DNA of 64,000 bases from Nitrospira sp. (lineage in GTDB: Bacteria > Nitrospirota > Nitrospiria > Nitrospirales > Nitrospiraceae): NCBI GenBank assembly GCA_016715825.1, contig JADJXO010000003.1:310001-374000 (forward strand). The letters are read 5' to 3'. This document shows positions 34,138-44,250 of the stretch, one piece after another (the stretch's first letter is position 1; each line of letters opens with the position of its first letter). The position numbers were made by a program, and so were the translations under genes. The notes beneath the pieces are model-generated. The model made no database searches. It was not told where the DNA came from and worked only from the letters and a program-made list of their open reading frames with translations.

Positions 34138-36459
34138 ATGAGCCTACCGCCTCTTACTCCCATATCGGTGCTTCAAGGAGATCCCTCCCCAGGCCGGGGT
34201 TCAATTCCGACCCCGGCCCTTGTGGGTGGGCTATTCAGCCGACGCCAAATCAGATCCATTACCGATGGGTTGACCCGATTTGTCATCAAGGCAGGTGGGA
34301 TCAGCATTATTCTATGCATTCTGGGGATGTGTGTCTTTCTCGTCAAGGAAGTTATCCCGCTCTTTCTCCCGGCCCAAGCGACGCCGGTTGAGCCGATCAC
34401 ACTGTCTCCACTCGAACGCCCGGCAACCTCAACATTGGTCGGTATCGACGAACATCAAGAACTGGCCTATGTGTTGCGTGGAGATCTATTGGATTTTGTC
34501 TTCCTGGGGGAGGGCACGTCGGCGATCTCACGGATCCCTGCACAGGGCCTCCTGGCGGGTGGGTCCGTTACCGCGTTGGCGCGGGCCTTCGGTAAAGGAC
34601 ACGCTCTCGTCATGGGCACTGCGGATGGGCGTATCATCCCGGTCGCGATCGATTTCTCCCAAGACTTTCAGGGCGATGAACGTTCGATCACCCCGTCGGT
34701 TACGGTGGGAACTCCGATTCTTGCGGCCCCAGCTCCGCAACCGATCACCAGGCTGGCCTACCAGCTTGGGGATTCCGAGGTTCGGTATGCCGCTCTGCTC
34801 CGGGACCAGCATCTGTGGCTGAACACGGTGCGTACCGTCTCTCGGCCGGATGGAACCGTCTCCGCCTCACCGGCACAGGTCGATCTGACGCCCGATATCT
34901 CCGGTCGAGTGACGGCCTTTGCGCTCGCGAGTCGCGCAGACCTCTTGGCCGTCGGCACGGAGGAGGGCAAGGTCTACCATTTTGACCTCCGGGACGAGGC
35001 AAAACCGGTTCTGACCGAGACGACTCAGACTTCCGAGCGAGGCCAGGCTGTCACCGCGCTGGCCTATCTCATGGGTGACCGGAGTCTCGTGGTCGGCGAT
35101 GCAGCCGGGCAGGTGGTCGTGTGGATGCCGGTACGGGAACATGCCACAACCAATACGACCCATATGACGCCCATTCATCGATTGGCCCCCCATGCGAACG
35201 CGGTCACTGACGTCACGATTTCGCAGCGGGATAAGGGATTTATCACGACAGATGCTGAAGGAGGAATCCGGCTGCACCATTCGACGTCTGCACAGACGTT
35301 GCTCACGTTCGAATCGCAACAGGGTGCGCTCCGCAGCACGTATTTTTCGCCGAAGGCCGATGGCCTGGTCAGTGTGACGGAAAATGATCGACTGATCCGG
35401 TACCAGATTGCGAATCCCTATCCGGAAATTACTCTGGCGACCCTGTTTTCCCCTGTGATGTATGAGGGCTATGAGCGACCGGAATTGGTGTGGCAGTCTT
35501 CGAGCGGATCGGACGACTTTGAGGCCAAATTTAGCCTCACCCCGCTCATCTTTGGGACGATCAAGGGGACTCTCTATGCCATGCTCCTCGCGGTCCCGCT
35601 GGCCGTATTGGCCGCGATCTACACCTCCATGTTCATGCATCCCGATTATCGGGCCAAGATCAAGCCGACGATCGAGATCATGGCGGCGCTCCCTACCGTG
35701 GTCCTTGGATTTTTGGCCGGACTCTGGTTTGCGCCGGTTCTGGAGCGGAACTTCCCCGCGATGACCGGAATGGTGCTGATGACTCCATTGGCTATTGGCC
35801 TTTCCGCCGGACTCTTTCTCTTATTGCCTGCGTCGATCCGGCATCGAATCCGGCCTGGTGTGGAGGCGTTGCTCATGATGCCGGTCATCATTGCCGTTGT
35901 CTGGGGATGCCTGGAGACGAATGCCTGGTGGGAAGCGCTCTTGTTTGATGGGCATTATAAATCGTGGCTCGAAAAGACGCTCGGGCTCAATTATGACCAG
36001 CGAAATGCCATCGTCGTCGGTGTAGCCATGGGGTTCGCCATTATCCCTATCATCTACAGTATCTCGGAAGAAGCCTTGACGAATGTTCCCAAGAATCTCA
36101 TCGCCGGGTCCCTGGCCTTGGGCGCGACACGATGGCAGACGCTGGTGTATCTCGTGCTTATCTCAGCCAGCCCAGGTATCTTCTCAGCGCTGATGATCGG
36201 ACTCGGTCGGGCTGTGGGAGAGACCATGATCGTCCTGATGGCGACCGGCAACACGCCGATTATGGACTGGAGCCTCTTCAACGGGTTCCGAACGCTTTCC
36301 GCTAATATCGCGGTCGAAATTCCAGAAGCGCCGCATGGGGGGACTCTGTATCGCACGCTCTTTTTGGCAGGCCTGCTCCTCTTTGTGGCGACCTTCCTGC
36401 TCAACACGATCGCGGAGCTCATACGACAACGGCTCAGGGAGAAGTATAGCCAATTCTAA
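34138..36459 (+). CDS. pstC: phosphate ABC transporter permease PstC, long form
   Basis: Inner-membrane subunit of the Pst transporter. At 773 residues it is much longer than E. coli PstC (319). An N-terminal helix (residues ~50-78) is followed by ~370 residues of WD40-like repeats (blades with FGKGHALVMGTADGRI, LAVGTEEGKVYHFDL, SLVVGDAAGQVVVWM), and only then by the ABC permease helices and the EAA motif region (EEALTNVPKNLIAGSLALGATRW). This resembles the pseudomonad PstC layout, in which the soluble insert lies between helix 1 and the permease core; its role is unknown. Confidence 0.9.
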   Translation: MSLPPLTPISVLQGDPSPGRGSIPTPALVGGLFSRRQIRSITDGLTRFVIKAGGISIILCILGMCVFLVKEVIPLFLPAQATPVEPITLSPLERPATSTLVGIDEHQELAYVLRGDLLDFVFLGEGTSAISRIPAQGLLAGGSVTALARAFGKGHALVMGTADGRIIPVAIDFSQDFQGDERSITPSVTVGTPILAAPAPQPITRLAYQLGDSEVRYAALLRDQHLWLNTVRTVSRPDGTVSASPAQVDLTPDISGRVTAFALASRADLLAVGTEEGKVYHFDLRDEAKPVLTETTQTSERGQAVTALAYLMGDRSLVVGDAAGQVVVWMPVREHATTNTTHMTPIHRLAPHANAVTDVTISQRDKGFITTDAEGGIRLHHSTSAQTLLTFESQQGALRSTYFSPKADGLVSVTENDRLIRYQIANPYPEITLATLFSPVMYEGYERPELVWQSSSGSDDFEAKFSLTPLIFGTIKGTLYAMLLAVPLAVLAAIYTSMFMHPDYRAKIKPTIEIMAALPTVVLGFLAGLWFAPVLERNFPAMTGMVLMTPLAIGLSAGLFLLLPASIRHRIRPGVEALLMMPVIIAVVWGCLETNAWWEALLFDGHYKSWLEKTLGLNYDQRNAIVVGVAMGFAIIPIIYSISEEALTNVPKNLIAGSLALGATRWQTLVYLVLISASPGIFSALMIGLGRAVGETMIVLMATGNTPIMDWSLFNGFRTLSANIAVEIPEAPHGGTLYRTLFLAGLLLFVATFLLNTIAELIRQRLREKYSQF

Positions 36460-36561
36460 TCACCAGAGATCGCAAGAGACGAGATTTGGGATAAGCCGTA
36501 GCCGACGGCAGTCGTGCGGGGATGCAGGAAATCGGCAAATGGCGAGTTGCGAGACGATTCA

Positions 36562-37977
36562 ATGAAAGACTGGTTCAGACAATTCATGGCGAGCGGGGAG
36601 CTCTTCATCTGGGGTTGTGGGGCGGGGCTTTCCCTGTCGTTGTTCATGATCGCGGGGCTCATGGTTCTCATCCTCATCAATGGGTTGGGGTATTTCTGGC
36701 CGGCGGATCTCGTCGAACTGACGCTGAAGGACGGAAAACATGTGATCGGACAGTTAGCCGGCGACGATGTGAGTCCAAAAGGGATCCCACGCATCAGGAT
36801 GAAGATCGGCAATCGTGATCTCTACGGGTTGGACTATCGGTGGATCAATGCCGATCAGATCGTCGAACGAGCCACGCCGGTAGATCTTGTGATGGTGGAG
36901 CGGCGTGAGTGGGGGGACTTTTATGGACGGCTCAAGACGCTCCTAAAGGAAGATCAGGTCGTCATAGAAGGCGCAGAAGGCGTGTGGAAAGCCTTACCTC
37001 CACTTCTTTCTGATACTGAAGCGACCGAAGGGCCGCATCCATACTCAGTACTTCTCGTCGATGCTAATGGCAAAGAAAAAGCGTTGGCGGGTGAGCAAGT
37101 CCTTCGAGTCTTGCGCCCGAATGATCTATCGACCCTCGAAAAAATGTGGGTCTATATGGGCAACATCTGGACCGTGTTGACAACGGAGCCGCGAGAGGCC
37201 AACACGGAAGGAGGAATCTTTCCGGCAATATTCGGCACGGTCATGATGGTGATGATCATGAGTTTCATCGTAACGCCTTTCGGAGTGATCGGGGCCTTAT
37301 ACCTGAGGGAATATGCTCGACAGGGAGTCATTGTGCGCACCGTCCGCATCGCGGTCAATAATCTGGCCGGTGTTCCCTCGATCGTCTTCGGGGTGTTCGG
37401 GCTGGGGTTTTTCGTGTATGGCGTAGGTGGGACGATCGATGCGCTCTGGTTCTCCGACAGACTGCCGACTCCGACGTTCGGTACAGGAGGCATCATGTGG
37501 GCCTCACTCACGCTGGCCCTGTTGACCGTGCCGGTCGTCATTGTCGCGACAGAGGAGGGGCTTGCCGCTGTGCCGAGAGAGTACCGGGAAGGGTCGATCG
37601 GGTTGGGTGCGACGAAATGGGAGACGATATGGAAGGTCGTCCTTCCTACGGCACTCCCGGGCATCCTGACGGGATTGATTCTGGCGATGGCTCGCGCAGC
37701 GGGCGAAGTGGCTCCCTTGATGTTGACGGGTGTGGTGAAGCTGGCACCAGCCATGCCGATCGATTGGACTTGGCCCTTTATTCACTTGGACCGAAAGTTC
37801 ATGCATCTGGGGTTCCATATTTATGATGTCGGCTTTCAATCGCCGAACGTAGAGGCGGCTAAGCCCATGGTCTTCGTCACCACGTTAGTGTTGATTGCCG
37901 TCGTTGTTACCCTTAATCTGACGGGAATTATCTTGCGAAACCGGATGAGGAGGAAATATGCTGGATCAACAGTATGA
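36562..37977 (+). CDS. pstA: phosphate ABC transporter permease PstA, long form
   Basis: Second permease subunit, 471 residues from the ATG at 36562 (an upstream in-frame start at 36514 lacks a family-like N-terminus). After a first helix (LSLSLFMIAGLMVLILING) comes a ~190-residue soluble segment, then the five-helix permease core with the EAA loop (VPREYREGSIGLGATKWETIW). The insert parallels that of PstC, so the two large domains may face each other. pstB overlaps its end by 20 bases. Confidence 0.92.
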   Translation: MKDWFRQFMASGELFIWGCGAGLSLSLFMIAGLMVLILINGLGYFWPADLVELTLKDGKHVIGQLAGDDVSPKGIPRIRMKIGNRDLYGLDYRWINADQIVERATPVDLVMVERREWGDFYGRLKTLLKEDQVVIEGAEGVWKALPPLLSDTEATEGPHPYSVLLVDANGKEKALAGEQVLRVLRPNDLSTLEKMWVYMGNIWTVLTTEPREANTEGGIFPAIFGTVMMVMIMSFIVTPFGVIGALYLREYARQGVIVRTVRIAVNNLAGVPSIVFGVFGLGFFVYGVGGTIDALWFSDRLPTPTFGTGGIMWASLTLALLTVPVVIVATEEGLAAVPREYREGSIGLGATKWETIWKVVLPTALPGILTGLILAMARAAGEVAPLMLTGVVKLAPAMPIDWTWPFIHLDRKFMHLGFHIYDVGFQSPNVEAAKPMVFVTTLVLIAVVVTLNLTGIILRNRMRRKYAGSTV

Positions 37978-38836
37978 GGTTCTGTCTCGCGTGCCTCCCC
38001 AACCACCCGCTTCCTCCACGACGAAGGTGAAGAGTATGGAATCGAGTGTTTCAAAATTTTCTTCCCAACCGAGCACGCAAGGAAATCCTAAGCTTCGCAT
38101 TGAGGGGTTCAACTTTTTTTACGGGCCGGTTCAATCTCTATTCAAGATTGATATGGAGATACCTGAGAACCAGGTGACTGCCTTTATTGGTCCTTCCGGG
38201 TGCGGAAAATCCACCTTGCTCCGTTGCATGAATCGCCTCAATGATCTGATCGAGGGGGCTCGGCATGAGGGAAACATCTTCATCGACAACATGGATATTT
38301 TCAATCCCCTCATCGATATCACCGACCTTCGGAAACGTGTGGGCATGGTCTTTCAAAAATCGAATCCCTTCCCGAAGTCCATCCATGAAAATGTGGCATA
38401 TGGCCCTCGCTTGCAAGGCTTGAAGAATCGGGCGGTCTTGGACGAGATCGTTGAGCGTAGCCTCCGCGGGGCAGGTCTCTGGGAAGAGGTTAAAGATCGA
38501 TTGCACAAGAGCGCCCTCGGTTTGTCGGGCGGACAGCAGCAGCGACTGTGTATTGCTCGGGCGCTGGCGGTTAAGCCGGATGTCCTGCTCATGGACGAGC
38601 CCTGCTCGGCGCTGGATCCGATTGCCACCGGGATTATTGAAGAATTGCTGCATTCTCTGAAAAAGGAGTTGACCGTCGTCATCGTGACGCACAATATGCA
38701 GCAAGCGGCTAGGGTATCGGATTGTACCGCGTTCATGTACCTCGGCCAGTTGATCGAGTTCGGACTGACGAAGCAGCTGTTCACGAACCCTTCGAAGAAG
38801 CAAACGGAAGACTACATCACCGGACGATTCGGGTGA
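37958..38836 (+). CDS. pstB: phosphate ABC transporter ATP-binding protein
   Basis: ATPase subunit of the Pst transporter. Walker A GPSGCGKST, Q-loop VFQKSNPFPKS (the PstB-specific NPFP), signature LSGGQQQRL and Walker B VLLMDEPCSALDP are all in place. The ATG at 37958 follows GAGGAGGAAAT, a strong site. The first ~45 residues are an extra polar leader not typical of short PstB; an internal start cannot be excluded. phoU starts 4 bp after the stop. Confidence 0.94.
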   Translation: MLDQQYEVLSRVPPQPPASSTTKVKSMESSVSKFSSQPSTQGNPKLRIEGFNFFYGPVQSLFKIDMEIPENQVTAFIGPSGCGKSTLLRCMNRLNDLIEGARHEGNIFIDNMDIFNPLIDITDLRKRVGMVFQKSNPFPKSIHENVAYGPRLQGLKNRAVLDEIVERSLRGAGLWEEVKDRLHKSALGLSGGQQQRLCIARALAVKPDVLLMDEPCSALDPIATGIIEELLHSLKKELTVVIVTHNMQQAARVSDCTAFMYLGQLIEFGLTKQLFTNPSKKQTEDYITGRFG

Positions 38837-38840
38837 CACG

Positions 38841-39515
38841 ATGGGACAACAACGACATTTCGACGAAGAACTCGCGGAGTTGAGGACAAAGTTAACACGA
38901 ATGGCAAGCCTGGCCGAGGATCAAATCGACAAGGCGCTAGCTGCCTTGGTGAGTCGCGATGCGGCTCTGGCCTGCGAGGTCATCGAACGAGACCATAAAG
39001 TGAATGCGATGGATGTAGAGATCGATGAATCGTGTATCGAGTTGTTGGCCCTCCACCAGCCGGCGGCACATGATCTTCGGCTGGTTACGACCGCGATGAA
39101 ACTGTCCACTGAGTTGGAACGTATCAGTGACCTGTCCGAGAGTATCTGTGAGCGGGCCATTGAACTAAATGAAGAGCCGCAACTCAAGCCTTACATTGAT
39201 ATCCCCAGGATGGGGAGCCTCGCCCGGGTGATGGTGAAGGAAAGTATCGACGCCTTTGTCAAGGAAGATGCTGCGCTAGCCAGGAAAGTGATCGGGGATG
39301 ACGACTTCGTCGATGACCTCATGGAACAATTGTTTCGTGAGCTCCTCTCGTTCATGGTGGAAAATCCCCACACGATTTCTCGCGCCATCCGGCTCAGCTT
39401 TATCGCCAAGTCGCTCGAACGAGTGGCCGATCATGCCACAAACATTGCCGAGCTCGTCGTCTATTTAGTGGAAGGGAAGATCATCCGTCACACGTCTCCG
39501 ACAGTTCAGTCCTGA
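38841..39515 (+). CDS. phoU: phosphate signalling protein PhoU
   Basis: Cytoplasmic negative regulator linking Pst to the PhoR-PhoB system. The 224-residue protein has two PhoU helical repeats, each with the metal-binding E-x3-D-x3 pattern (ERISDLSESICERA and ERVADHATNIAELV). It is the last gene of the pst operon. No phoB/phoR pair is within the window. Confidence 0.93.
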   Translation: MGQQRHFDEELAELRTKLTRMASLAEDQIDKALAALVSRDAALACEVIERDHKVNAMDVEIDESCIELLALHQPAAHDLRLVTTAMKLSTELERISDLSESICERAIELNEEPQLKPYIDIPRMGSLARVMVKESIDAFVKEDAALARKVIGDDDFVDDLMEQLFRELLSFMVENPHTISRAIRLSFIAKSLERVADHATNIAELVVYLVEGKIIRHTSPTVQS

Positions 39516-39609
39516 GGACCTGATTAGGTTATTCCGTCGATAGCCATGGGATGATCAGGATCTCCGTTCATTTGAAATGACTTCCCCCCTGTGCTAGCAT
39601 TCAATTTCT

Positions 39610-42045
39610 ATGGGTGCGACCACCTCGGTTAAGCGGGGCGAGGCCCGCCGGGCTCCTTCTCCGCCTTCCCACATCCAACGTGAAGTGATCGGCGTGATCC
39701 TGATTGCGTCGAGTCTGCTCATGCTGTTGAGTCTTTTGTCGTTTGTACCGGGAGAGGCGGAAATAGTTGCGAGCGGACTGCCGGCGGCTGATCCGCCTCG
39801 GAATCTCATCGGTTCATTTGGAGCGTTGTTGGCTGGTGGAAGTTTCTTCGCTCTCGGTGGGGCCGCCTATCTGTTTCCCCTTCTTTTGGGTAGGCTGGGG
39901 CTTCGGTGTTTCTCTCAAGCACCGGTTGGGCTTCGATTTCGAACGGCTGCCAGCTCCCTCGTGGCGGTGGTTTTCTTGAGCGCGTTTCTTCATCTCGAAA
40001 CAACGGGCGTCCCAACCGTAACCAGCGGAATGATTTCTCGTGGGATGGGTGGAGGGCTCGTCGGTCAGACCATTGCTGAAGGGCTCCGCGCTGTGTTTGC
40101 TGGAACCGGAGCCCATATTTTAATTATTGCCGGATTCCTTGTGTCACTCTTGCTGACGACTCCTCTCTCCCTAGCGGAGGCTGTTCGCCGGCTGCCGGGG
40201 CGTTGGGACGCCTTCCGTGAAGGCGTGTCTGAGGGGGTGTCTGCAGTGATGCCGGAGCGATCAGTTGAGGTTTCAAAGGAGACCGCCAATAGAAGGGTGA
40301 AGGGCAGATCACTAAAGCCTGGTCGTGCCGTCACGGAAGAGGAACGCCTTACGGGGAAGAATCAGGATTCAGAGTTGCCGTCACCTCCGCCCACTCCGAT
40401 CATTCAACCATTCCCCAATTCAATACCCACGGTCGAGCAAGAGGACATCGAAACTGAAGTGGTTGTGTCAGGGTCAGATTCCGAAGACTACCGTTTGCCT
40501 GACCCGGAACTCTTGTTGAGTGAACCCACTGCGCCGATAGACCGAATGACGGATGAAGAGCTGAAAGCCCAATCGGAGGTCCTTTCGCGCGCCCTGGCAA
40601 GTTTTGGCATCGAGGGCACCGTGACCGAAGTCAGGCCGGGGCCGGTTGTGACGATGTATGAATTCGAACCGGCACCTGGTACGAAGGTGGCCCGCATTGT
40701 CAATCTGGCCGATGACCTTGCCCTGGCACTTAAGGCCACGAGTATTCGCATCGTTGCACCGATCCCAGGCAAATCAGTCGTGGGGATCGAGGTACCGAAC
40801 CGGTCGCGAGAGACCGTGTCGCTGAAAGAAGTCGTCTTGAGCGAAGCGTTCCGCCGAGCCAAATCCAGACTGACGCTGGCACTGGGCAAGGACATTTTCG
40901 GCGCCCCAATTACGGCCGATCTTAAGACCATGCCGCATCTCCTCGTTGCCGGAGCAACGGGGGCCGGCAAGAGCGTCAGTTTGAATACCATGCTGTTGAG
41001 CATCCTGTTTTCCTCCAAGCCCAATGAAGTGAAGCTCCTCCTTATCGACCCCAAGATGCTCGAGTTTCAATCATATGAAGGTATCCCACATCTCCTGAGG
41101 CCGGTCATCACGGATCCAAAATCTGCGGCGAGGGGGCTCGGATGGGTCGTGGCTGAAATGGAACGGCGGTACAAACTATTGGCTGAAGCAGGAGTGAGAA
41201 ATATCGAAACATACAATCGGATGATCGCCGGCCTTCACGAAGAGTTTGCTGAACACAGCAAGCCTGGCACGGAGCAGAGTGAGGCCTCGATGCCGTTCCT
41301 CTCTGAGGAGGAGCGTCTCTCGGCCGGGGAAAGCGCGATCCCCGATGGTGAGCGCGGATGTATGCAGCCGAAGTCGACACCACCAGAACCTCTTCCGTTT
41401 ATCGTCGTGATGATCGATGAACTTGCTGATCTGATGATGGTGGCTCCGAAAGACGTGGAAGATAAGATCGCCCGTCTTGCGCAGATGGCGCGGGCTTCAG
41501 GTATCCACTTGGTGTTGGCGACGCAACGTCCTTCCGTCGACGTGCTGACTGGCCTGATTAAGGCGAATTTTCCCGCGCGCATCGCGTTTCAAGTGTCTTC
41601 CAAAACAGACTCGCGAACCATTTTGGATGCCAATGGGGCTGAAGCCCTGCTGGGTCGAGGCGACATGCTGTACCTCGCTTCCGGTACCGGCCGTCTCACT
41701 CGCTTGCATGGGTCCTTTGTCTCGGATGACGATGTTCGCTTGGTCGTGGAGTGTGTGAAGAAGCAGGTTACGCCTGTCTACAATCAGGAACTCCAGTCGT
41801 TAAAATTGGAAGAGGCTGCGGAAGAAGAGGCAAAGGATGAAGTCTATGAGCAGGCCAAAGACCTGGTGCTGTCGACCGGACAGGCATCCGCTTCGTTGAT
41901 TCAACGCCGACTTCGGGTCGGGTATCCTCGGGCGGCGCGGATGATCGAACAGATGGAATCGGAGGGAATCGTGGGAGCAGCAGGACGAGATGGACGCCGG
42001 GAAGTTCTTGGCCGGCGTGGGCCGGTAGGTGCGGCCGAAGCATGA
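39610..42045 (+). CDS. ftsK: DNA translocase FtsK/SpoIIIE
   Basis: Septal motor that pumps DNA during chromosome segregation. 811 residues: four N-terminal membrane helices (about 25-180), a proline- and acid-rich linker, the alpha-beta motor with Walker A GATGAGKSVSLN and Walker B VVMIDELADLMM, and the winged-helix gamma domain (SASLIQRRLRVGYPRAARMIEQM) for KOPS reading. Inside the motor, between HEEF and PFIVV, is a ~45-residue acidic insert (AEHSKPGTEQSEASM ...) not seen in the usual sequences. lolA overlaps by four bases. Confidence 0.94.
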   Translation: MGATTSVKRGEARRAPSPPSHIQREVIGVILIASSLLMLLSLLSFVPGEAEIVASGLPAADPPRNLIGSFGALLAGGSFFALGGAAYLFPLLLGRLGLRCFSQAPVGLRFRTAASSLVAVVFLSAFLHLETTGVPTVTSGMISRGMGGGLVGQTIAEGLRAVFAGTGAHILIIAGFLVSLLLTTPLSLAEAVRRLPGRWDAFREGVSEGVSAVMPERSVEVSKETANRRVKGRSLKPGRAVTEEERLTGKNQDSELPSPPPTPIIQPFPNSIPTVEQEDIETEVVVSGSDSEDYRLPDPELLLSEPTAPIDRMTDEELKAQSEVLSRALASFGIEGTVTEVRPGPVVTMYEFEPAPGTKVARIVNLADDLALALKATSIRIVAPIPGKSVVGIEVPNRSRETVSLKEVVLSEAFRRAKSRLTLALGKDIFGAPITADLKTMPHLLVAGATGAGKSVSLNTMLLSILFSSKPNEVKLLLIDPKMLEFQSYEGIPHLLRPVITDPKSAARGLGWVVAEMERRYKLLAEAGVRNIETYNRMIAGLHEEFAEHSKPGTEQSEASMPFLSEEERLSAGESAIPDGERGCMQPKSTPPEPLPFIVVMIDELADLMMVAPKDVEDKIARLAQMARASGIHLVLATQRPSVDVLTGLIKANFPARIAFQVSSKTDSRTILDANGAEALLGRGDMLYLASGTGRLTRLHGSFVSDDDVRLVVECVKKQVTPVYNQELQSLKLEEAAEEEAKDEVYEQAKDLVLSTGQASASLIQRRLRVGYPRAARMIEQMESEGIVGAAGRDGRREVLGRRGPVGAAEA

Positions 42046-42746
42046 GACGGTGGAGCCTGATTGCATTGTGCCTTGTTGTAGGGGCGCCGGTTTACGCAGG
42101 GGATGCGTCTATCAATGAAAAGGCGTCTTATGAGGCTCGCGAGGTCGTGAAGCAGTTACAAGCACGGTATGAGAAAACGAAGGATCTCCAGGCTGATTTC
42201 TCACAAAAGACGAAGATCGAAGGATTTGAGCGACCGGTCATCTCTTCCGGAAAAGTGTACATTAAGAAGCCCGGGCGCTTGCGCTGGGATTACCTTGATC
42301 CAGCGAGCGAGCAGATCTATGTGAACCACGATGATGTCAAGATGTATGTTCCGGAACATAATCAGGTCTTGGTGGGAAAGCTGACTCAGATGGCCGCTTC
42401 CAAAGCACCGCTTGAACTGCTACAGGGAGCCGCCAAATTGAATGAGTCGTTTGATGTCGAGCCGACCGCAGGAACCGCTCGTGGAGCCGGCGGCATCCCG
42501 CTCATTACACTGACTCCAAAGGATAAGCGGAATGACGCAGCTCAGAACCTCCAGAAGATCGTGCTTGAGGTTTTTCCCAAGACCTACTATATCCGTAGGG
42601 TGTCGCTCTATGAAATCAGTGGGAATGTCGCGGTGTTTGAGTTTTCAAACTTGAAACCTAATCTTGGATTAGGTAATGAGGTGTTCGATTTTCAAACACC
42701 ACCCGACACCGAAGTGGTCAAGGCGCCCGTCTTGAACGGGCCATAG
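42042..42746 (+). CDS. lolA: outer-membrane lipoprotein carrier protein LolA
   Basis: Periplasmic chaperone that moves lipoproteins from LolCDE to the outer membrane. Signal peptide LIALCLVVGAPVYAGDA, then LQARYEKTKDLQADFSQKT and PGRLRWDYLDPASEQIYVN, the family hallmark. 234 residues is normal for LolA with its leader. The ATG overlaps the ftsK stop. No lolB is visible nearby. Confidence 0.9.
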   Translation: MRRWSLIALCLVVGAPVYAGDASINEKASYEAREVVKQLQARYEKTKDLQADFSQKTKIEGFERPVISSGKVYIKKPGRLRWDYLDPASEQIYVNHDDVKMYVPEHNQVLVGKLTQMAASKAPLELLQGAAKLNESFDVEPTAGTARGAGGIPLITLTPKDKRNDAAQNLQKIVLEVFPKTYYIRRVSLYEISGNVAVFEFSNLKPNLGLGNEVFDFQTPPDTEVVKAPVLNGP

Positions 42747-42755
42747 AGAGTCATC

Positions 42756-43562
42756 ATGGATCTCAGCGTAGAGGCTGAGAGGGGGCAGGTTATGAGCGGA
42801 GTGGTAGCGGCCCAAGCGAACACGGTAAGAGATGCGGTTGATCAGGCCGTGGCTGGGTTGGAATTCGAACGGCTTCACGGCGAGTATTGGGCGCAAAATG
42901 AGTTTTTAGTCATCAAGCAGTTCTTGCCCCGTTCCTTTGTGGAGGAAACATTCGTTCCTCAAGCGCAGAGTGTCAAAGCACAGCTGAATCGCAATTACAT
43001 TCCCGGGCACAAAAAAGGCGGCAGTGTCAGCTATTACACGGTTCAAGAGAAGGCTCCGCTCTTTCTCGATCTCTATCGTTCTCCATCATTTCGAGGGTTT
43101 CTGAACCGGCTGGTTGAGGCCAAGCTGATGTTTTGTCCAGACAATGACCCCCATTCCTGCGCACTGTACTACTATACTGAGCCAGGTGATCACATCGGGT
43201 TTCATTATGATACGTCGTATTACAAAGGTGCTCGGTATACGATCCTCATGGGACTTGTGGATCGATCAACTCAGTGTAAGCTGGTGTGCGAACTCTTTAA
43301 GGACCATCCCACGAAGCAGCCGCGTCATCTCGAATTGATCACTGAGCCAGGCGACATGGTGATTTTCAATGGTGATAAGCTTTGGCATGCAGTGACGCCC
43401 CTCGGAGAGGGTGAGGAGAGGATTGCGTTAACCATGGAGTATGTTACGAATCCTGAGATGGGCACTGTGAAGCGGCTGTATTCCAACCTCAAAGATTCTT
43501 TCGGTTATTTTGGTTTCGCCACAGTCTTCAAACGGGCGCTGGGTTTCGATCGGCCCAAATAA
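42756..43562 (+). CDS. 2-oxoglutarate/Fe(II)-dependent oxygenase-like protein
   Basis: Cupin-fold oxygenase of 268 residues. Iron ligands appear as H-x-D in HIGFHYDTSYYKG and a distal H in KLWHAVTPLG, with the arginine of EERIALTMEY for the oxoglutarate carboxylate. Start may be the ATG at 42756 or, with a better purine-rich site, the one at 42792. Substrate unknown. It lies 9 bp after lolA and so may be cotranscribed with it. Confidence 0.75.
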   Translation: MDLSVEAERGQVMSGVVAAQANTVRDAVDQAVAGLEFERLHGEYWAQNEFLVIKQFLPRSFVEETFVPQAQSVKAQLNRNYIPGHKKGGSVSYYTVQEKAPLFLDLYRSPSFRGFLNRLVEAKLMFCPDNDPHSCALYYYTEPGDHIGFHYDTSYYKGARYTILMGLVDRSTQCKLVCELFKDHPTKQPRHLELITEPGDMVIFNGDKLWHAVTPLGEGEERIALTMEYVTNPEMGTVKRLYSNLKDSFGYFGFATVFKRALGFDRPK

Positions 43563-43672
43563 ATTACACACATAGTATGGTCTCCGCCATCCTAAACTGA
43601 ACTCGTCCTAAGATTCGTGTCAGGTCAGGCGGGGGATACGAGCGCGACGCCGTGCAGACGGCGGGTGCGGTG

Positions 43673-44182
43673 TCACTGGTGTAGGTTCTTCATGGCAGCT
43701 GCGCAGAGGACGATGAAGAATCCCATCCAGAGGGCGGCTCTTTGGAAAGGGATGACCTCGTAAGACTCTTCCTCGTCGGCATCATCATCGGAGCGAAAGA
43801 TGACGGTGTACAGAAACAAGGTGAGCAGGCCCAATACCAAGAGCAGCTTAACCATGAACACCATGAGGTATCTAGGGTGGTGCTGCACACTGGTGCCGGT
43901 TTGAGAGACCAGGATTTGATTGACGTAATGGAGATTGATGCCTCCGGTGAAGAGGAGGACGACCAAGAGGATGCCGGCCACTTTCTTGTAGTGCCGATAA
44001 AATATGTCTGTGATCGGCTTGACCTGATCCTTTGGAACGGCTTTCTGCAATCCAGGGGTGACCGCCATAACAAGAAAAGCCAAGCCACCAATCCATATGA
44101 TCGCTGAAAGCAGATGAAGCCAGTGATTGACGATCGGAATGAGGATATTGAGATCAGCAGAAATGGTTTGGAATGTATCCAT
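43673..44182 (-). CDS. CopD-like four-helix membrane protein
   Basis: 169 residues with four strongly hydrophobic helices. The HWLHLLSAIIWIGGLAFLVM start, with histidines in helix 1, and YYHKKVAGILLVVLLFTGG-like helix 2 resemble the CopD/PcoD copper-export family and related heme-type membrane proteins. An acidic loop (DDDADEEES) separates helices 3 and 4. The role (copper or heme handling, or redox) cannot be fixed. It is the last gene of a minus-strand run that includes two PCP_red proteins. Confidence 0.65.
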   Translation of the reverse strand: MDTFQTISADLNILIPIVNHWLHLLSAIIWIGGLAFLVMAVTPGLQKAVPKDQVKPITDIFYRHYKKVAGILLVVLLFTGGINLHYVNQILVSQTGTSVQHHPRYLMVFMVKLLLVLGLLTLFLYTVIFRSDDDADEEESYEVIPFQRAALWMGFFIVLCAAAMKNLHQ

Positions 44183-44250
44183 GGCGTTCGTATCGGATGC
44201 CGGAGGAGGTCAGCTGAATGATGGAACGGAGCCTTGGTCTCCGCTCGAGG

